A stretch of DNA of 64,000 bases, taken from Epiperipatus broadwayi (Eukaryota; Onychophora; Udeonychophora; Euonychophora; Peripatidae). This document shows positions 12,230-23,890 of this stretch, in pieces. Within the stretch, counting starts at the first letter, position 1; the number at the start of each line of letters is the position of its first letter. Where the stretch lies: positions 250,001-314,000 of the forward strand of contig JAQFVV010012497.1 in assembly GCA_028023455.1 (NCBI GenBank), in the 5' to 3' direction. The position numbers and the translations under genes were made by a program. A model generated the notes under the pieces. It did not search any database. It was given only the letters and a program-made list of their open reading frames with translations, and was not told the DNA's origin.

Positions 12230-13500
12230 ATATTCATCTTTTTAATATCAGTTTGATTGAATAGATAAAAATTCAATAAATATATGTACTGCATAAAGTA
12301 TATTATTTGTTAAAAGTATTTTTATTTTATATATGTATATCAAAAACATACTATTATGTTCAGTTCTGAAAAATGCTATTTTATTTTCATCTTATAATTT
12401 ATTTGTAGATACTCACTCACTCATTCTATTTTCTATTCCTCTTATATTTAATAATAAATATTTAGTAAGCCATTTTGTTTCATATTTAATATATCTTCTT
12501 CAAATAAAAGTAATACTTTTTTTTTTTTTTTTTAAAGGAATAATAAATGATCAAGTTAATAATACATTGATGACAATAAAAATGAGTGCAGGCATATACT
12601 TAAATATTTAAATGTTTAAGAATTAAATCTTTTTTGATTTAATTGTAATTATTATTATTTCTGAATGTTTTGGAACACACTTTCAAATTTGAAAGTCAAA
12701 TTTTACTTTGGTTGTCTAATATTTTGGTATGCTTGTTTGAAGATCTGATGTTTTTGATTCTTTACATTGTTATATTTTAGAGGGCTGTTGTAAGCAGCTT
12801 TTTACGACATTAACACCAATGGTTCTAATTTGTGATGAATTTTCTGCATTAGTTATACTATACACAGTGAATAAATTAATATAAATATTGTATTCTGTTA
12901 AAGGTAATTCAGGTTTGAACCAAAATATACACAAATATGTACTGGTAAACTTTGATTCCAAAAAAATTATATTAGATGAAAGTTGAGTGGATAATAAAAT
13001 TTTAAAAAAAGATTCAATTCAAATATATATATATTGTAATGGATGTTTAAGACATCATTACAAAAATTATAGTTTTATAGAGGTGAAGAAAATAAAATAC
13101 ATTTTTATATAAGATTTCGTTTGTAAAACTTGCTTAAAGTTTTTTTTAATGCTTGTATAAATATATATGTATGTGCGTGGGAATTATATTTTAATACCAC
13201 AGTTATATTTGGTTTTTTATTTTAATTTTGAAAAAAAAAAAAAAAAAAGAAAACTAAGATTACTTTTTTGTTAAATTTATGTAAAAGTAAAGTGTACAAA
13301 TGGATTGCTTTTCAGATTTGGGATTTATATTGATAAGAATAATTAAAAAAGAAAGAAAACAAAAAGAAAAGAATTTTTCTTTAGTTAATTCCTAGATCTG
13401 TAAAGGGCAATTTATTTCGTTAATTAGATAACTATTGTTATCTAGATAGAGAATTTTTAAATTTTAATTAAAAAGAAAAAGTTTGGTAATTGGTTTAAGG
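12230..13500. other. No gene recognised
   Basis: AT-rich, with poly(T) near 12518-12534 and poly(A) near 13230-13248. Nothing coding is supported. Confidence 0.55.
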
Positions 13501-13509
13501 GATATGATT

Positions 13510-13930
13510 CAGATATAACAGGCTGAATCAGGCCATTGGATTATCTTTGAAGGGCTTTCAATACTTGCATGAGCTAGAATACTTGCACCAGCGCAAAGAG
13601 ACAGACACCAACTCTGAGAGGAGAATTGCACAAACTCTGGGACACTTCCACCAACTCTGAAAGATACTTGCACAAACTATTCCTGCATATTCTGAAAGCT
13701 GATCCGGTAATTATTCTACCTAGAATGAACATTAAATCTCTACAGCAAGAATATTTTCTTTACCATGATGTGCTAAGCTTCTCGCCAGGACAGGTTCGGA
13801 CGTCCTGAGTCTCCATTAACTGCCTACAATGCCATAAGAACCGGCTCCAAAGAAACCACTAACCAACTCGCCCAAGCCTACCGTCAGTGAATCCAGAGCA
13901 ACGGACTAACCTAAGAAGTCTAGTGCACTA
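13510..13930. repeat. GC-richer island with imperfect 20-23 bp tandem units
   Basis: The base composition shifts sharply. At about 13605-13680 four units begin 'caccaactctga', 'cacaaactctgg', 'caccaactctga' and 'cacaaact', spaced 20-23 bp. An open frame of 60 codons covers 13626-13808, but its product (beginning MHKLWDTSTN) matches no family I know and spans the repeats. It may be a fragment of an unrecognised element or of a degraded gene. Confidence 0.45.
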
Positions 13931-15417
13931 GCATTTAAATAAATTATTAAGGTATCTTACATTTTTGCAATTTAAATAATGTTGTCTTAGATTTGTTCCC
14001 TTTTGTTTTTAAATATAAATGTTTTTCAAGTTGTATCTTATGTAATTCGATTTCTGTGTGCTTGATAATTTTTTTTAACGAGTGCTAGTTTCAAACCTAT
14101 TATTGTCCATCCTATTTAAGTCTTAGTAAGTAAGATAGTAGTTTATTTATAATCTCACATCCCTTTTATTATAGAAAGCTGTCTGGATATTACAGACTAT
14201 TTTAATTGATTACTGGCTCATGACCCATTTTATTATTAGTTCTACTTATGTCGTGAAACTTTATTTATAATAGACTATTAAGAAATATAATAGTTCTTAG
14301 TTTTATTTCTTCAAGCTTCCAATTCGTTTATTAGGGGCACATACTATCGTTTTAACCCTCTCAATAGGTAGATCGTGAGCTCCTAGCCTGTCTCACTCAG
14401 AGGGAAGTCAATCGATTGAAAGTAATAACTTTCAACACTCTTTTTATTATTATTAATGTTTTGGAAGCTACCTTCGTATTTCTTCTGTTTTGACATAAAT
14501 CTCTTTTCCTAACTATGGGTTATAAGCAGGAAGCTAACCTCCCTTGTCTGGCGTGAGATCACTGTATACTTACTAATACTTCTGCTACTGCCAGTATTTT
14601 GCACTCTTTCACGCACAGGAAATCGCTCTCAAAGCCATATAAATATTTTAGTTCAATTTTGACGAATGTACGTGTAGTACATATTTTAAGTGTGCTTTAA
14701 AGATTATTATTTAGATTTATGTTTATTTAATCATACTTTTAATAAAATTATTTATTTATTCATTTACTTAGTTGATTTTGTTTTCTGTTGCTACCTTTCC
14801 AACTCACTGAACAAAACATAGATCTCATTTGCTTGATTGAGCTAGTCCAGCGCATTCCATTCGCATATCCTGTAACCCCTTAAAAATAAATGTCTAGTTC
14901 CAAATTTCGGACTAGTGGCGCCCTGGCGGTCAGTATATGCGAGTTTAAAGCTTTTGTCCGGTATAATATATATAATATTAACCAAGCAATGATGATTTAT
15001 AACATGAATACAAGTTCCCCAAAAGTATTTTATTTGTTTTTTTCCAATTTCAATAAAATAAAAAATGAAACTCTCAGGTTCCAAACCTTTTAATTAGAAA
15101 GTTTACTTTTGGAAAGCTTATTAATGCCTGATCACCATCATTTACTAATTATTACCACCATCTCTGCATGTCCTTCAGTGGATTGCATGATTTCTCAGAG
15201 TTGTGGATATTATTAGCATATTGGATACTAACAGCACAATGTTTGGATTGAGTTAGATAAGCAAACACAAACTAATTGGATTAATAAAAATAACTTGACA
15301 ATTTATTAACAATGAATATATTAAACTGTTGTTTATATATTTGCAATTATCAATATATATATATGCAAAATATTAAATATAATAATAAAATATTTTTAAT
15401 TTGAGGCCTTATAATAT
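13931..15417. other. No gene recognised
   Basis: Mixed AT-rich sequence with moderately GC-richer patches at 14330-14640 and 14850-14960. The second patch contains 'tggcgccctggcgg', which resembles the start of a tRNA-Lys primer-binding site, but no LTR boundary lies beside it. Not assigned. Confidence 0.45.
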
Positions 15418-15419
15418 CT

Positions 15420-16210
15420 AAATGGAATGGGCTGTCACTTCACTCTCTGCATTCCCTTTATTTTCAGCACTTCTACAACTTAATATGGAAGTTAGGCTCA
15501 TTATTCCCACAAGCAACACCATACTGATCAAACCTACAGACACTCCATCTGTGGATAAAAGCTGGTTAGCCGTAATTGTTGTGGACATTTCAAAAATAAT
15601 TAGTCCCCAATTCAAGTTAACTCCAATAAATTCAAGTACTGGGAGGCCTACCAGCTCATTAACAATCTTACCTCATGCAATCCTACAAGCCTCAACATTA
15701 CCAATGATAGTTTAATAAAAAAAAATTCAGGTGCTGGAAGCTAGAGTCGAAGTTCTTTGATCTTATCAAGCTCAACCTAGACACCCTCCCATATGCCATT
15801 TTCTTGTGGCCTGCAGGGGATTCACTTTCTTAGATTCAGCCTGCCCATCATGTCACAGGGAGGATGACACAATTACTCACATCTTTAATCATTGTCTAAC
15901 ACTGCAAGGATGCAGTGAGGAGTGCCACCTTTTTTGGCATATAATTACTGGCTTACCTGGTGCAAAATGCTGTATAATCCATCAGACCCTGACCCTCTGT
16001 GGACATTTATACACAAACTAAGAATAACAAGGGACGAGATGAGTGAATTGCATTGCAGCTTACCTTCACGATAATATGGGACTTGATTAACACGACTTTT
16101 AACGTGTAAATAGGAATCTTGTTAGCCTGAGCAATTATGCATTTTTTCATTGTTTTGTACAACTAAATTTAAAACAAGTGTAATAAAGTTCTTGATAAAA
16201 AAAAAAAAAG
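15420..16210 (+). pseudogene. 3' end of a non-LTR retrotransposon with poly(A) tail
   Basis: The frame at 15806-16021 holds a CX2C...HX4C zinc knuckle, 'CPSCHREDDTITHIFNHC', of the type found at the C-terminus of RNase-H-bearing LINE polyproteins (I/R1-like groups). The sequence then runs through a short untranslated region to 'aataaagttcttgat' and a poly(A) run at about 16197-16209. Upstream (15420-15800) is related but shifts frame several times and no catalytic box can be placed. The poly(A) tail abuts the outer end of the Gypsy-like LTR at 16211. The knuckle and tail are clear; the exact clade is not. Confidence 0.6.
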
Positions 16211-16900
16211 TTAAATAAATTTATTCAATGTCAAATAACAAAATAGAAAAAGATTAAAAACAAAATAACAATTGGAAAATAGAAATTTCTAAAGTCTATA
16301 GATAAATTTCTACATGTTTGTGTCACTTTCTACATGTGTGCAGTAAATAATTATCATCCATTGCATTGTTTCTAAAATGAAGACAGTTCATCACACACAT
16401 TCCAACATGACAGCCATATATACATATGTTGTTAGCGAAGATTCTAAATTTGGGCAGTTATCATATCAACAATATTCAGACTATCCACTCTTTTTAGTAT
16501 GCAAATTATACTCACAATTATTATGGTTCCACACACACCAATAGTCCTTAACCTGGGTTTTTTTTATACAAGTCCATTTTTGTTAAATGGGATTTTAATA
16601 TACATTTAAATCTCAATGTATCAACTATTTTCATGAAAATATGCATTCTAAAATACTCATTGATTTCAAGTTCAAATTTTCAATGCAATTGATTAATTTG
16701 TTCATTATTTATATCTTTTCATTTGAACTCTAAGCCAATGAGTGCTTTATAATTTACATTTAAATGTTTGATTGGCATATACAGATTTTCTAATGTAGCA
16801 TAATAATGAGATATTTTATTTGTATATTATCTGCACATATTTACATGGTTAAATAATAAGCTTCATTTACATATATACAGTACATGCATAGACAATGCAC
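16211..16900 (-). repeat. 3' LTR of the Gypsy-like element
   Basis: Shares with 20521-21021, in order: 'ttattcaatgtcaa', 'agatttctaaagtctatagata' (minor differences), 'agacagttcat'-like, 'aatagtcctta', 'catttaaatgt', 'catggttaaataataa'. Divergence is substantial, so the insertion is old. Confidence 0.7.
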
Positions 16901-16979
16901 CTCTCCTACTCTAAAAATAATGCTCTTGTCCACATACATAATCCTCTAATTAAGCATGCTTTTTGTATATATGTGGTCT

Positions 16980-17220
16980 TTAGTAATAAGTCTTTCATAT
17001 TCTTGTGACATTCTGATCCTTTCTTCTTGTTGGAGTGCTCTTGAAGTAACAATTTTCCATTAGTTCAATAGTTTGATCCTTGATTGAATCTTATTTTCCA
17101 GCTTGATCTATTTCTATAGTTTGCTCTTCCTCCTTCCCAAAAAAAATTTCATGATCACTTGCTGATTTAACATGTGATGTGACGTACTGTGACTTCTCCT
17201 TAAATAGAGTCAGGAATCTC
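16980..17220 (-). pseudogene. Gypsy-like Pol C-terminal tail remnant
   Basis: On the - strand the stretch translates in pieces to a charged sequence including 'STPTRRKDQNV', the basic arginine-rich tail expected after an integrase. Its placement between integrase and 3' LTR supports this. The call is weak because the frame is broken. Confidence 0.35.
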
Positions 17221-17880
17221 TCAGCAGCTATGCCCAGAGAAACCTGTTAGCCACCCTACCTTCCTTTTCCATTGTCCACCCTAAGTTTTCCCATAATCTG
17301 CTCCATCCCATTTCCACAATATAATCTTTGTCAACTCCATGACCTTCATATCTAAATCCCCCTTATTTCCCCCCAAACCTAGCATAAAAACCAATAACTC
17401 AACTTTCTGTATAATCACTTTGTTCATATTTAACCTTCCATAACTTCATTATTTGTACCTTTTCTGCTTCCAAACATTTACATTGAAGTAACAGATGCCT
17501 AATATTTTCTATGCCTTCCTTACACAACTTGCAGACTAAATCACCCATATTTTTCCATTTACGTGTATATTCCCTTGTTGCTAAAGATCCTGTTTGAGCC
17601 TTAAACAATAAACTACTTTCCTTACTATTATCACAAATTAACTCACACCTAATGTTCCGTTTACTTCTATATATATTTATAAACTCATTTTACTCTCCAT
17701 ACTAGTTCTCCATTTCTCCAACTCCCTATTCTTTATTAATGCATCTATTCTTCTATCCCACTCCTTCCCACTATAACACTCAACAATCCTCCTAACACAA
17801 TCATCCCATCTTTTGTACAAGTATACTGACATAACTTCTTTATCCAAATCTTCTGCATCTGGTGCCCTCATGAAGCTGTA
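17220..17880 (-). pseudogene. LINE C-terminal fragment nested in the Gypsy-like element
   Basis: Two adjoining - strand frames (17871 to 17677 and 17608 to 17399). The second contains 'TGSLATREYTRKWKN' followed by a CX2C...HX4C knuckle, 'CKLCKEGIENIRHLLLQC', typical of the tail of RNase-H-bearing LINE polyproteins. The first ('KRWDDCVRRIVECYSGKEWD') is less specific. The fragment interrupts the interval between Gypsy integrase and tail in the same orientation. It differs in sequence from the knuckle at 15806-16021, so it is a different family or a distant copy. Confidence 0.6.
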
Positions 17881-18229
17881 AATGATTTATCTCTCAAACT
17901 TTTTTCTGTTATCCAATTTTATTAATCTTATTTGCCTAGAAATTTTTTTTAATATTTCTCCTGGTAACCTTTTTTTTTTAAATCATCGCATATCCAAATG
18001 TTTTCTCCGACTGCAAAACTTTTACAATTCACAAAAACATTTAAATTTTCGAAGATAAGTATGTAATTTTTTTCACATTAACAATTCAGCTAATATCTTA
18101 TTAGTAGCTGTACAAGGAGTAAAGTGCTGGAAAAACATTTGCATCTATCACAAATTTTATTCAATGTAGATTATAACTGTTGAACTGTCTTCAGCAACAT
18201 GAGTTGATTTAAGATGATATGGTTTATAA

Positions 18230-18470
18230 GCATCTAGCATATTCTTTTATCTGTTAGAAAATTCTTAAATTGCTGAGATGCAAAGTTGGTGCCATTGTTC
18301 ATCACAATACTTTCAGGATAATCATGATTTACAAAGATCTCTTCCAGCACTCTAATGGTAGTCTCTGCACTAGTATTTTTGATGATTTTATATTTCATCC
18401 ACCACAAATATGAGTCCACATCCAAGTATTTGCATTAATGTACGAGGAATTGATTTGACTTACATAGGTC
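18230..18470 (-). pseudogene. Gypsy-like integrase core remnant
   Basis: The frame 18425 to 18234 matches the rve integrase core: 'MDVDSYLWWMKYKIIKNTSA' corresponds to the first catalytic Asp strand (V-D-x-[YF]-[ST]-[KR]-W in the family). It is followed by 'YPESIVMNNGTNFASQQFKNFL', corresponding to the family's P-x-x-[IL]-x-[ST]-D-N-G-x-x-F box. The second catalytic Asp is replaced (MNNG instead of the usual DNG context), so the enzyme would be inactive even without the stops. Zinc-binding N-terminal and catalytic Glu regions are not visible. Confidence 0.75.
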
Positions 18471-18479
18471 TTTAGCTTT

Positions 18480-19420
18480 CTAGAAAGCTATGTCTGTTCT
18501 TCAGATCATTCCATCTTTGTTGCTTTTTAAATAATTTTTATTAAGGTGATTACGCACGAGATTTTTAATTTTTTAAAAAACTCTTTAAAAAGTTCAATAA
18601 ATGCCTTCACATCTTTATATTATTAGGTTGCTCAATATCTTTTATTGCTTTTACTTTATCAGAGTTATATTTCTATTTTTATTAATTATATGATCTACAA
18701 ACAATGTCTAATGTCAGCCATTTACATTTAGCGGTATTTAGCTTTGCTCCTATTTTTTCCAATTTAAAAGACCTTATTTACATGTATTGCCAGTTCATGG
18801 TCAGATTCAGTGATAACTAATATGTCATCTAAATATGGAGTGCTGCCTTCCAAGCCATGAAGTAAATTGATCTATTTTAGCTTGGAAAATATTAGTTATA
18901 ATTGTAAGGTCATACCATAACTTATTGAATTTGTAGTCTCAAAAATAGTTGTGATAGTTAGTAATTCTGCTATTCTATCACTGATGTGGATTTGGTAGAA
19001 AATGGAATTTAAATCTTTTTTTTTGCAAAAAAATTTAGTCTTTTTGCAACTTTGCTAGTAATTTATGTACACTATGATTGGGGTAGGCTTTTTTTTATTG
19101 ACAAACTTATTAGCATAACATGGTAGTCTCTGCATAAGCAAAGACTTCCATCTGGCTTTATAATAACTACTACTGGAGTAGTCTTTGTGAACAATCTCAT
19201 TGAGTCTTTTCCACTTTCTCCTTTAATGCAAATGGAACTTTACATGATTTGCATACAATGGGTGAAAGTTCTTTACTAGTCCAGTGTTTACCAGTAATAT
19301 TGATAACTCACAGGTTCAGACTTAAACAACCAAGGCAACTTCATCCTAACTACTATTTTTAATTGTATTTTCTTGATAATATTATGGATTCAACAAAAGA
19401 TAAAGTTTCTTCCTACTAAT
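18480..19420 (-). pseudogene. Gypsy-like reverse transcriptase remnant
   Basis: On the - strand, 'TPVVVIIKPDGSLCLC' then 'DY' (about 19180-19120) is the fingers box. 'STPYLDDILVITESDHEL' (about 18845-18790) is the catalytic YLDD box with its second strand. A thumb-like 'KAIKDIEQPNN' follows at about 18650. These three in order are diagnostic for Ty3/Gypsy-type reverse transcriptase. Several frameshifts separate them. RNase H is missing downstream. Confidence 0.8.
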
Positions 19421-19639
19421 CTTTATTGATGATATACAATGGTAAAAATTTAAACTTAGAATTTAATAGATATCTTCACTTTTCCATGCATCTCTTATTT
19501 CCATTTACATCCGTAGTGATAACATAAGTTTTCATGACATTTTCTTCTTACATCTACCATTAATTTATGATTCACATCATTTAATTTCTTTATATTTACT
19601 TCTTAGCTTTCCCCCTCCAGATTTATCATCCAGCATTAT

Positions 19640-20476
19640 TTTTTTTAGTATTCAGCTTTATTGTGGCAGACCCATGCTAAATGTTCTGTTGTTTTACAAT
19701 TATTACATTTTTCACTTCTAAATCTGCAGTTTTTCTTAAAATGGCCATTTCCCCCACACTTGTAACATGTCAAAACATTTTTTGTATTCTTATAGTCTGG
19801 TCAATCTGTATCTGTTTTCTTTACTACAATTGGATATTTATCCATTTGTTTAGAGAGTAGAAATTTTGAAGTTATTTAATATAGTTTCTGGCGCAACACA
19901 TTTTTCTACTGTACAGTTATAATTAATGTCCAATTTACTTTTCTAAAGTTATTGTCTATCATTCCATATAATAGTTGGTCTAATAACATATCATTCAACT
20001 CTAGGCCATAATCATAATCCTTTTCTAAGGTCTTCAGTGCTATATCATAATCATGATATTTTCACAAGGTAATTGTTTTCTATTCCTCAAACTATCATGC
20101 CACTCATTTAGTTATCACATGTGTGAAGTAATCATTTAATTTTTCCTCCAATCCTTGATACAGAACTTCAGGGGTCCTTGAGTTAATTTGAGAATTGAAA
20201 TACATCTTTTCCCATGAACCAGTTAGGTATATGTACTTTAATTTTTTTCATTTTCTATTTTATTTATGAACATATATCATTTAATATGATCTATATAACT
20301 CTTTCAAGATGCAGCATTGTGTATTTTAAATTCAGAAATGTAATTGCTTAGTGACATCATTTTTCTTGTTTGGCAGATTAGTGATTTGCATGTAGATTTC
20401 TTTCAATCGAATCTAGATTTATAGTAGTTATCTCATTACATTTTATTAGATTTTTTCCCATTGTCGATTGTGCCAT
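19640..20476 (-). pseudogene. Gypsy-like Gag remnant with two zinc knuckles
   Basis: A candidate start (ATG, - strand, at 20476) gives 'MAQSTMGKNLIKCNEI...' just inside the 5' LTR. The C-terminal nucleocapsid part (about 19785-19665) has a CCHC knuckle 'CYKCGGNGHFKKNC' and a second 'CNNCKTTEHLAWVC'. Nucleocapsid knuckles bind the element's RNA for packaging. The middle is frameshifted. Order relative to reverse transcriptase is normal for the family. Confidence 0.75.
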
Positions 20477-21194
20477 TTTGCTATGTCCAAAGGATATTAC
20501 CTCAATACCAGTTAAAATAGCAAAACAAATTTATTCAATGTCAAGTAAAATAGAAAAAGAATAAAGAGTAAATAACAATTAGAAATTTCATTAGAGATTT
20601 CTAAAGTCTATAGATAAGCTTCTACTTATGTGTGTCAATTTCTATACATGCAAAGTAGATAATTATTATACATTACATTAAGTCTGAAATGAAAACAGTT
20701 CATTATGCACCGATTCTGATACAATTGCTATATTTATATCTTATTAGCAAAGATCGTAAACTTTGGCAGTTCACTATTCTTTAGGAGGTAATCTATACTC
20801 TTATTATGCTTCCACACCGAAACAACAATAGTCCTTAGTAGTTTTTTTTATGTGTTGATTTTTGCATAATTATTTCTTATTAGCATAATTGACTTATAAT
20901 ATACATTTAAATGTATGACTGGCATGTGTAGATTTTCTAGGGTAGAATAATATTTTATTCATATATTGTTTGTATATATTTCCATGGTTAAATAATAACT
21001 TGATTGACATTTCTGTATACATATAGCTTTACTTCTCACTATATGTAAAATATATAATTGTTAATTAGAGAAGATATAAATTAGTATTAAAGTTTATCGA
21101 CTTAATGTTTTCGAGGATCCATGCCTCATATTCATAGCCTTCATAAAATGTATAATAAAATATATGCAAATACAAATATTCAAATAAGCTAGTA

Positions 21195-21710
21195 TTATGT
21201 AGCCCATTTCTTCGAGATCTCGAAGCAAGTGTCTTTTCTATTAATGGCATGGATGTTTCCATTGATGTAAAATGCCTCCTTTATTTTTCTTTTGTGATCA
21301 TTTGATTCTGAGCACAATATTATGGGATTGGCAGGTGTGAAGTTATGTCCAGATTGTTTAGCATGCTCCAAAAATACAGAGGATGTGTTGCTGTTTTTCT
21401 GAGCTCTGTTAAATGTGTAAATATGTTGAGCCAGTCTAGTATTGATTGTAACTTTCGTTTCACCATAATATATAGCGTGGCATCCGGCCTGAGGGCAGGC
21501 AATAGAGTACACCACATTGATCGATCGTTCACCCCACACGTGGTGTACTCTATTGCCTGCCCTCAGGCCGGATGCCACGCTATATATTATGGTGAAACGA
21601 AATCTACAATCAATACTAGACTGGATCAACATATTTACACATTTAACAGAGCTCAGAAAAACAGCAACACATCCTCTGTATTTTTGGAGCATGCTAACCA
21701 ATCTGGACAT
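21195..21710 (-). pseudogene. PLE GIY-YIG endonuclease, left (inverted) copy
   Basis: The true domain spans roughly 21544 to 21195. It contains 'VVYSIACPQAGCHAIYYGET' (GIY-YIG strands), 'INTRLAQHIY' with the conserved Arg, 'SSVFLEHAKQSGHNF', 'KRKIKEAFYI' with the catalytic-region Glu, and 'INRKD ... ISKKWAT' at the end. The first ~50 residues of the open frame read through the loop and the opposite arm's antisense and are not domain. The endonuclease half is intact in sequence but has no reverse transcriptase in frame. Confidence 0.85.
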
Positions 21711-21860
21711 AACTTCACACCTGCCAATCCCATAATATTGTGCTCAGAATCAAATGATCACAAAAGAAAAATAAAGGAGGCATTTTACATCAATGGAAAC
21801 ATCCATGCCATTAATAGAAAAGACACTTGCTTCGAGATCTCAAAGAAATGGGCTATGTAA
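21345..21860 (+). pseudogene. PLE GIY-YIG endonuclease, right copy
   Basis: Mirror of the - strand copy. The domain proper runs from about 21520 to 21860, with the same motifs and a handful of substitutions (for example 'ETKSTINTRLDQHIY' here against 'ETKVTINTRLAQHIY'). A TAA follows the 'KKWAM' ending. The PLE protein is 5'-truncated at the loop, so no reverse transcriptase remains. In PLEs this nuclease cuts the target; alone it is a dead fragment unless transcribed from a nearby promoter. Confidence 0.85.
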
Positions 21861-22247
21861 TACTAGCTTATTTGAATATTTGTATTTGCATGTATTTTAT
21901 TATACATTTTATGAAGGCTATGAATATGAGGCATGGATCCTCGAAAACGTTAATCTTCTCTAATTAACAATTATATATTTCTGTATACACAATATATGCA
22001 CATACATTGTGCATAAACTAAAATATTGTAAAACAATCATAATTAACCTACATATTGATAAGGATGTACAGCATGATGATTTTATTTCTAAACATTTATG
22101 GCAGATTTATGGAAAAATATTTTTTGGATTTCATTAAAATGGGAAATTAACAAAACAAAAATAAATAAGATTATTTAAAGACATTTATATTTTGCAGATG
22201 TTGATTTTTTTACATATAATCTTCAGAATTTAAAAAAAAAAAATTAG

Positions 22248-22870
22248 AATTACTATTGGATGAAAGATGAATGCTAAAAAGATTAAAATAATGATTAATG
22301 GATTTTTTTTTTTAAAGATAGTAACCATCATTTAAAATAATTCATTGATAATAATGAAATAGAAGTTAATAATTATAAATACCTTAAGATTATTAATGTG
22401 AATGGAAACATAATGAATGATATCGAATTAAACTTGGATGGAATGTTTTTGGTAAGGACTTAATAAGAAAATATGCGTTTCAAAAGGAAGATTTTTTAAT
22501 AATTTTATTTGTATTTACTAATGGCACTGAGATTTGAAGAATTCTGGCTATATAGCAAAATATGTAGATGTGTATTAGATATAAAAAGATGGGATGAAAG
22601 TGACATACATGGGTAAAAAAACAAAGTATTGAAAGAATTAGCAAGTTGAAATGGGTTGGCCATGCTACTACAAGAAATAATAATTTGTAGACAATTGAAT
22701 TTACAAAAAAGATTGTAAAAGATATAGAAACAGATCACATCTGAGATGGATAAGGAAGTTTGCAGTCTGATAAGGAAACTATGGAATGAAAAACAATTTG
22801 AAGAGATTTTTATCTGCAGTACATTGATAAAGGTGGAAATGATATATATATAATTAGAAGCAGAATTTTT
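22248..22870 (+). pseudogene. RTE-like LINE 3' fragment
   Basis: Translates piecemeal to the C-terminal part of an RTE polyprotein. A 'NNYKYLKIINVNGNIMND'-like stretch near 22365-22425 parallels 'RSYKYLGQIINTDGSIMDE' encoded near 34545-34610. It is followed by a degraded 'RISKLKWVGHATTRNN' near 22630-22680, and by the tail 'RDFYLQ' near 22805-22820, just before a short TA-rich end. Many stops. Parallels with 33410-35130 are colinear. Confidence 0.7.
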
Positions 22871-23283
22871 GACAGTGTTTTGGAAGTTTACATTGTGATT
22901 TGTCTTTAAGATATTCCATGATTTTGAAGTAAGCATAACATTCTGAAGTATATCTCAAAGATGGAAGTCTAATCCTGTGAAATAAAGCATTATTGTTAAA
23001 TATAGTTTTCCATCATGGTAAATAACTTCTGGGAAAGAAAAATCAGTTTAATAGTACAATATGCTATCTCAGAAACAAGTTATTGATTAAAGATATTATT
23101 TTAAAGCATTGTAAAATGTGTATGTTGGATAAGTGTATTATATATATCTGATTTTAAAATAATGTTCAATCCAATCCATATAATGATCTCATTTTATTTT
23201 TGTTGAGTTTATATAAGGTGTCTTTTTATTTTAGGCAATTTTATCTTTATAGAACTAGATTGAAAAATGGCATTAGGTTATTC

Positions 23284-23890
23284 ATTGTGTGTGTAAATCA
23301 AATATATTTTTAATTGGCCAGATGAATTTGAGTGCATTTATAAAGAAAATAGATCATGAATAACATGTTGCAGCCTACATCTGTCTTCCATGAATAGATG
23401 TCTACAATCTATTTTTAATAGGCATGTTGTCTACAAATTTCTCACGTGAAGGCCATCCTATTAAACTAATTTTAATGACTTGCAAAATAATATTAATAAT
23501 ACTGATTTGTAGCTTTGAGTTTCTTTAATGCCTTTACCAGTAGTAGTATGATTTTTTTAAGCACAAGCACTTGTTAATCTTATATACACATGTAAATAAA
23601 TAAAAAAATATTTACTGCTCATGAGTTCGTAAAAAGTTTAAGCTCTCGAAATGACTGAATTGGGCCATAACCCATGGTCTCTTTATCTTTGGATTGAATT
23701 TGCAAGCATATAATAAATGAAAAAATTAAAAAATATTTATCAAAATCTACATTCCTAAGCCTTATAATTTATTTTTCTGCAATAATTCTTGTTTAATATA
23801 GTATACTATATCACAATTCTGCAACTGATTAATTTGCAGAATCATGTGCCAATAGAATTACACAATAATTGCAGTTTTTCTTATCTATAA
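23284..23890 (+). repeat. Direct repeat, unit 1
   Basis: Pairs with 24105-24740 throughout: shared blocks include 'gaatttgagtgcatttataaa', 'tgttgcagcc', 'actgatttgtagctttga', 'gggccataa', 'ctttatctttggattgaat' and 'agtatact'. The offset is about 820 bp. No coding frame is recognised in either unit. Confidence 0.8.

Larger units (their letters stand above)
21009..21989. mobile_element. Penelope-like element hairpin inserted in the Gypsy 5' LTR, with 13 bp target duplication
   Basis: 'atttctgtataca' occurs at 21009-21021 and 21977-21989 as exact direct repeats. The sequence between is one large inverted repeat: left arm about 21048-21515, loop 21516-21539, right arm 21540-21973. Both arms encode the same PLE endonuclease end plus 3' untranslated sequence, head to head. 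The arms are nearly identical over more than 400 bp, apart from a ~30 bp deletion in the right arm near 21950. The whole is therefore a single, relatively young insertion. Confidence 0.85.
16211..22010 (-). mobile_element. Decayed Ty3/Gypsy-like LTR retrotransposon
   Basis: On the - strand the order is 5' LTR, Gag, reverse transcriptase, integrase, C-terminal tail, 3' LTR. RNase H appears lost: little more than 300 bases separate the YLDD box (about 18825) from the integrase core (18425). A LINE fragment lies between integrase and tail, and a PLE hairpin lies within the 5' LTR. All frames are broken. LTRs were recognised by similarity of 16211 to about 16900 with 20521 to about 21020. LTR outer limits are approximate and canonical TG/CA ends were not confirmed. 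Confidence 0.75.
20521..22010 (-). repeat. 5' LTR of the Gypsy-like element, split by a PLE insertion
   Basis: 20521-21021 pairs with the 3' LTR. The remainder resumes after the PLE hairpin at about 21977 ('ctgtatacacaatatatgcacatacattgtgc', loosely matching the 3' LTR near 16870-16905). Just inside it, the - strand reads 'tggtattgaggtaatatcc', a possible primer-binding site, but the complementary tRNA was not identified. Confidence 0.6.

Noticed and set aside
14919-14935. Retroviral-type primer-binding site 'tggcgccctggcgg'
   Set aside because: No LTR end precedes it and only the first eight bases fit.
15418-15615. - strand frame with 'TDG' resembling RNase H
   Set aside because: The neighbouring zinc knuckle and poly(A) tail are on the + strand; no other RNase H box follows, so the word is probably chance.
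22505-22936. 143-codon - strand open frame
   Set aside because: Antisense shadow of the RTE fragment read on the + strand.
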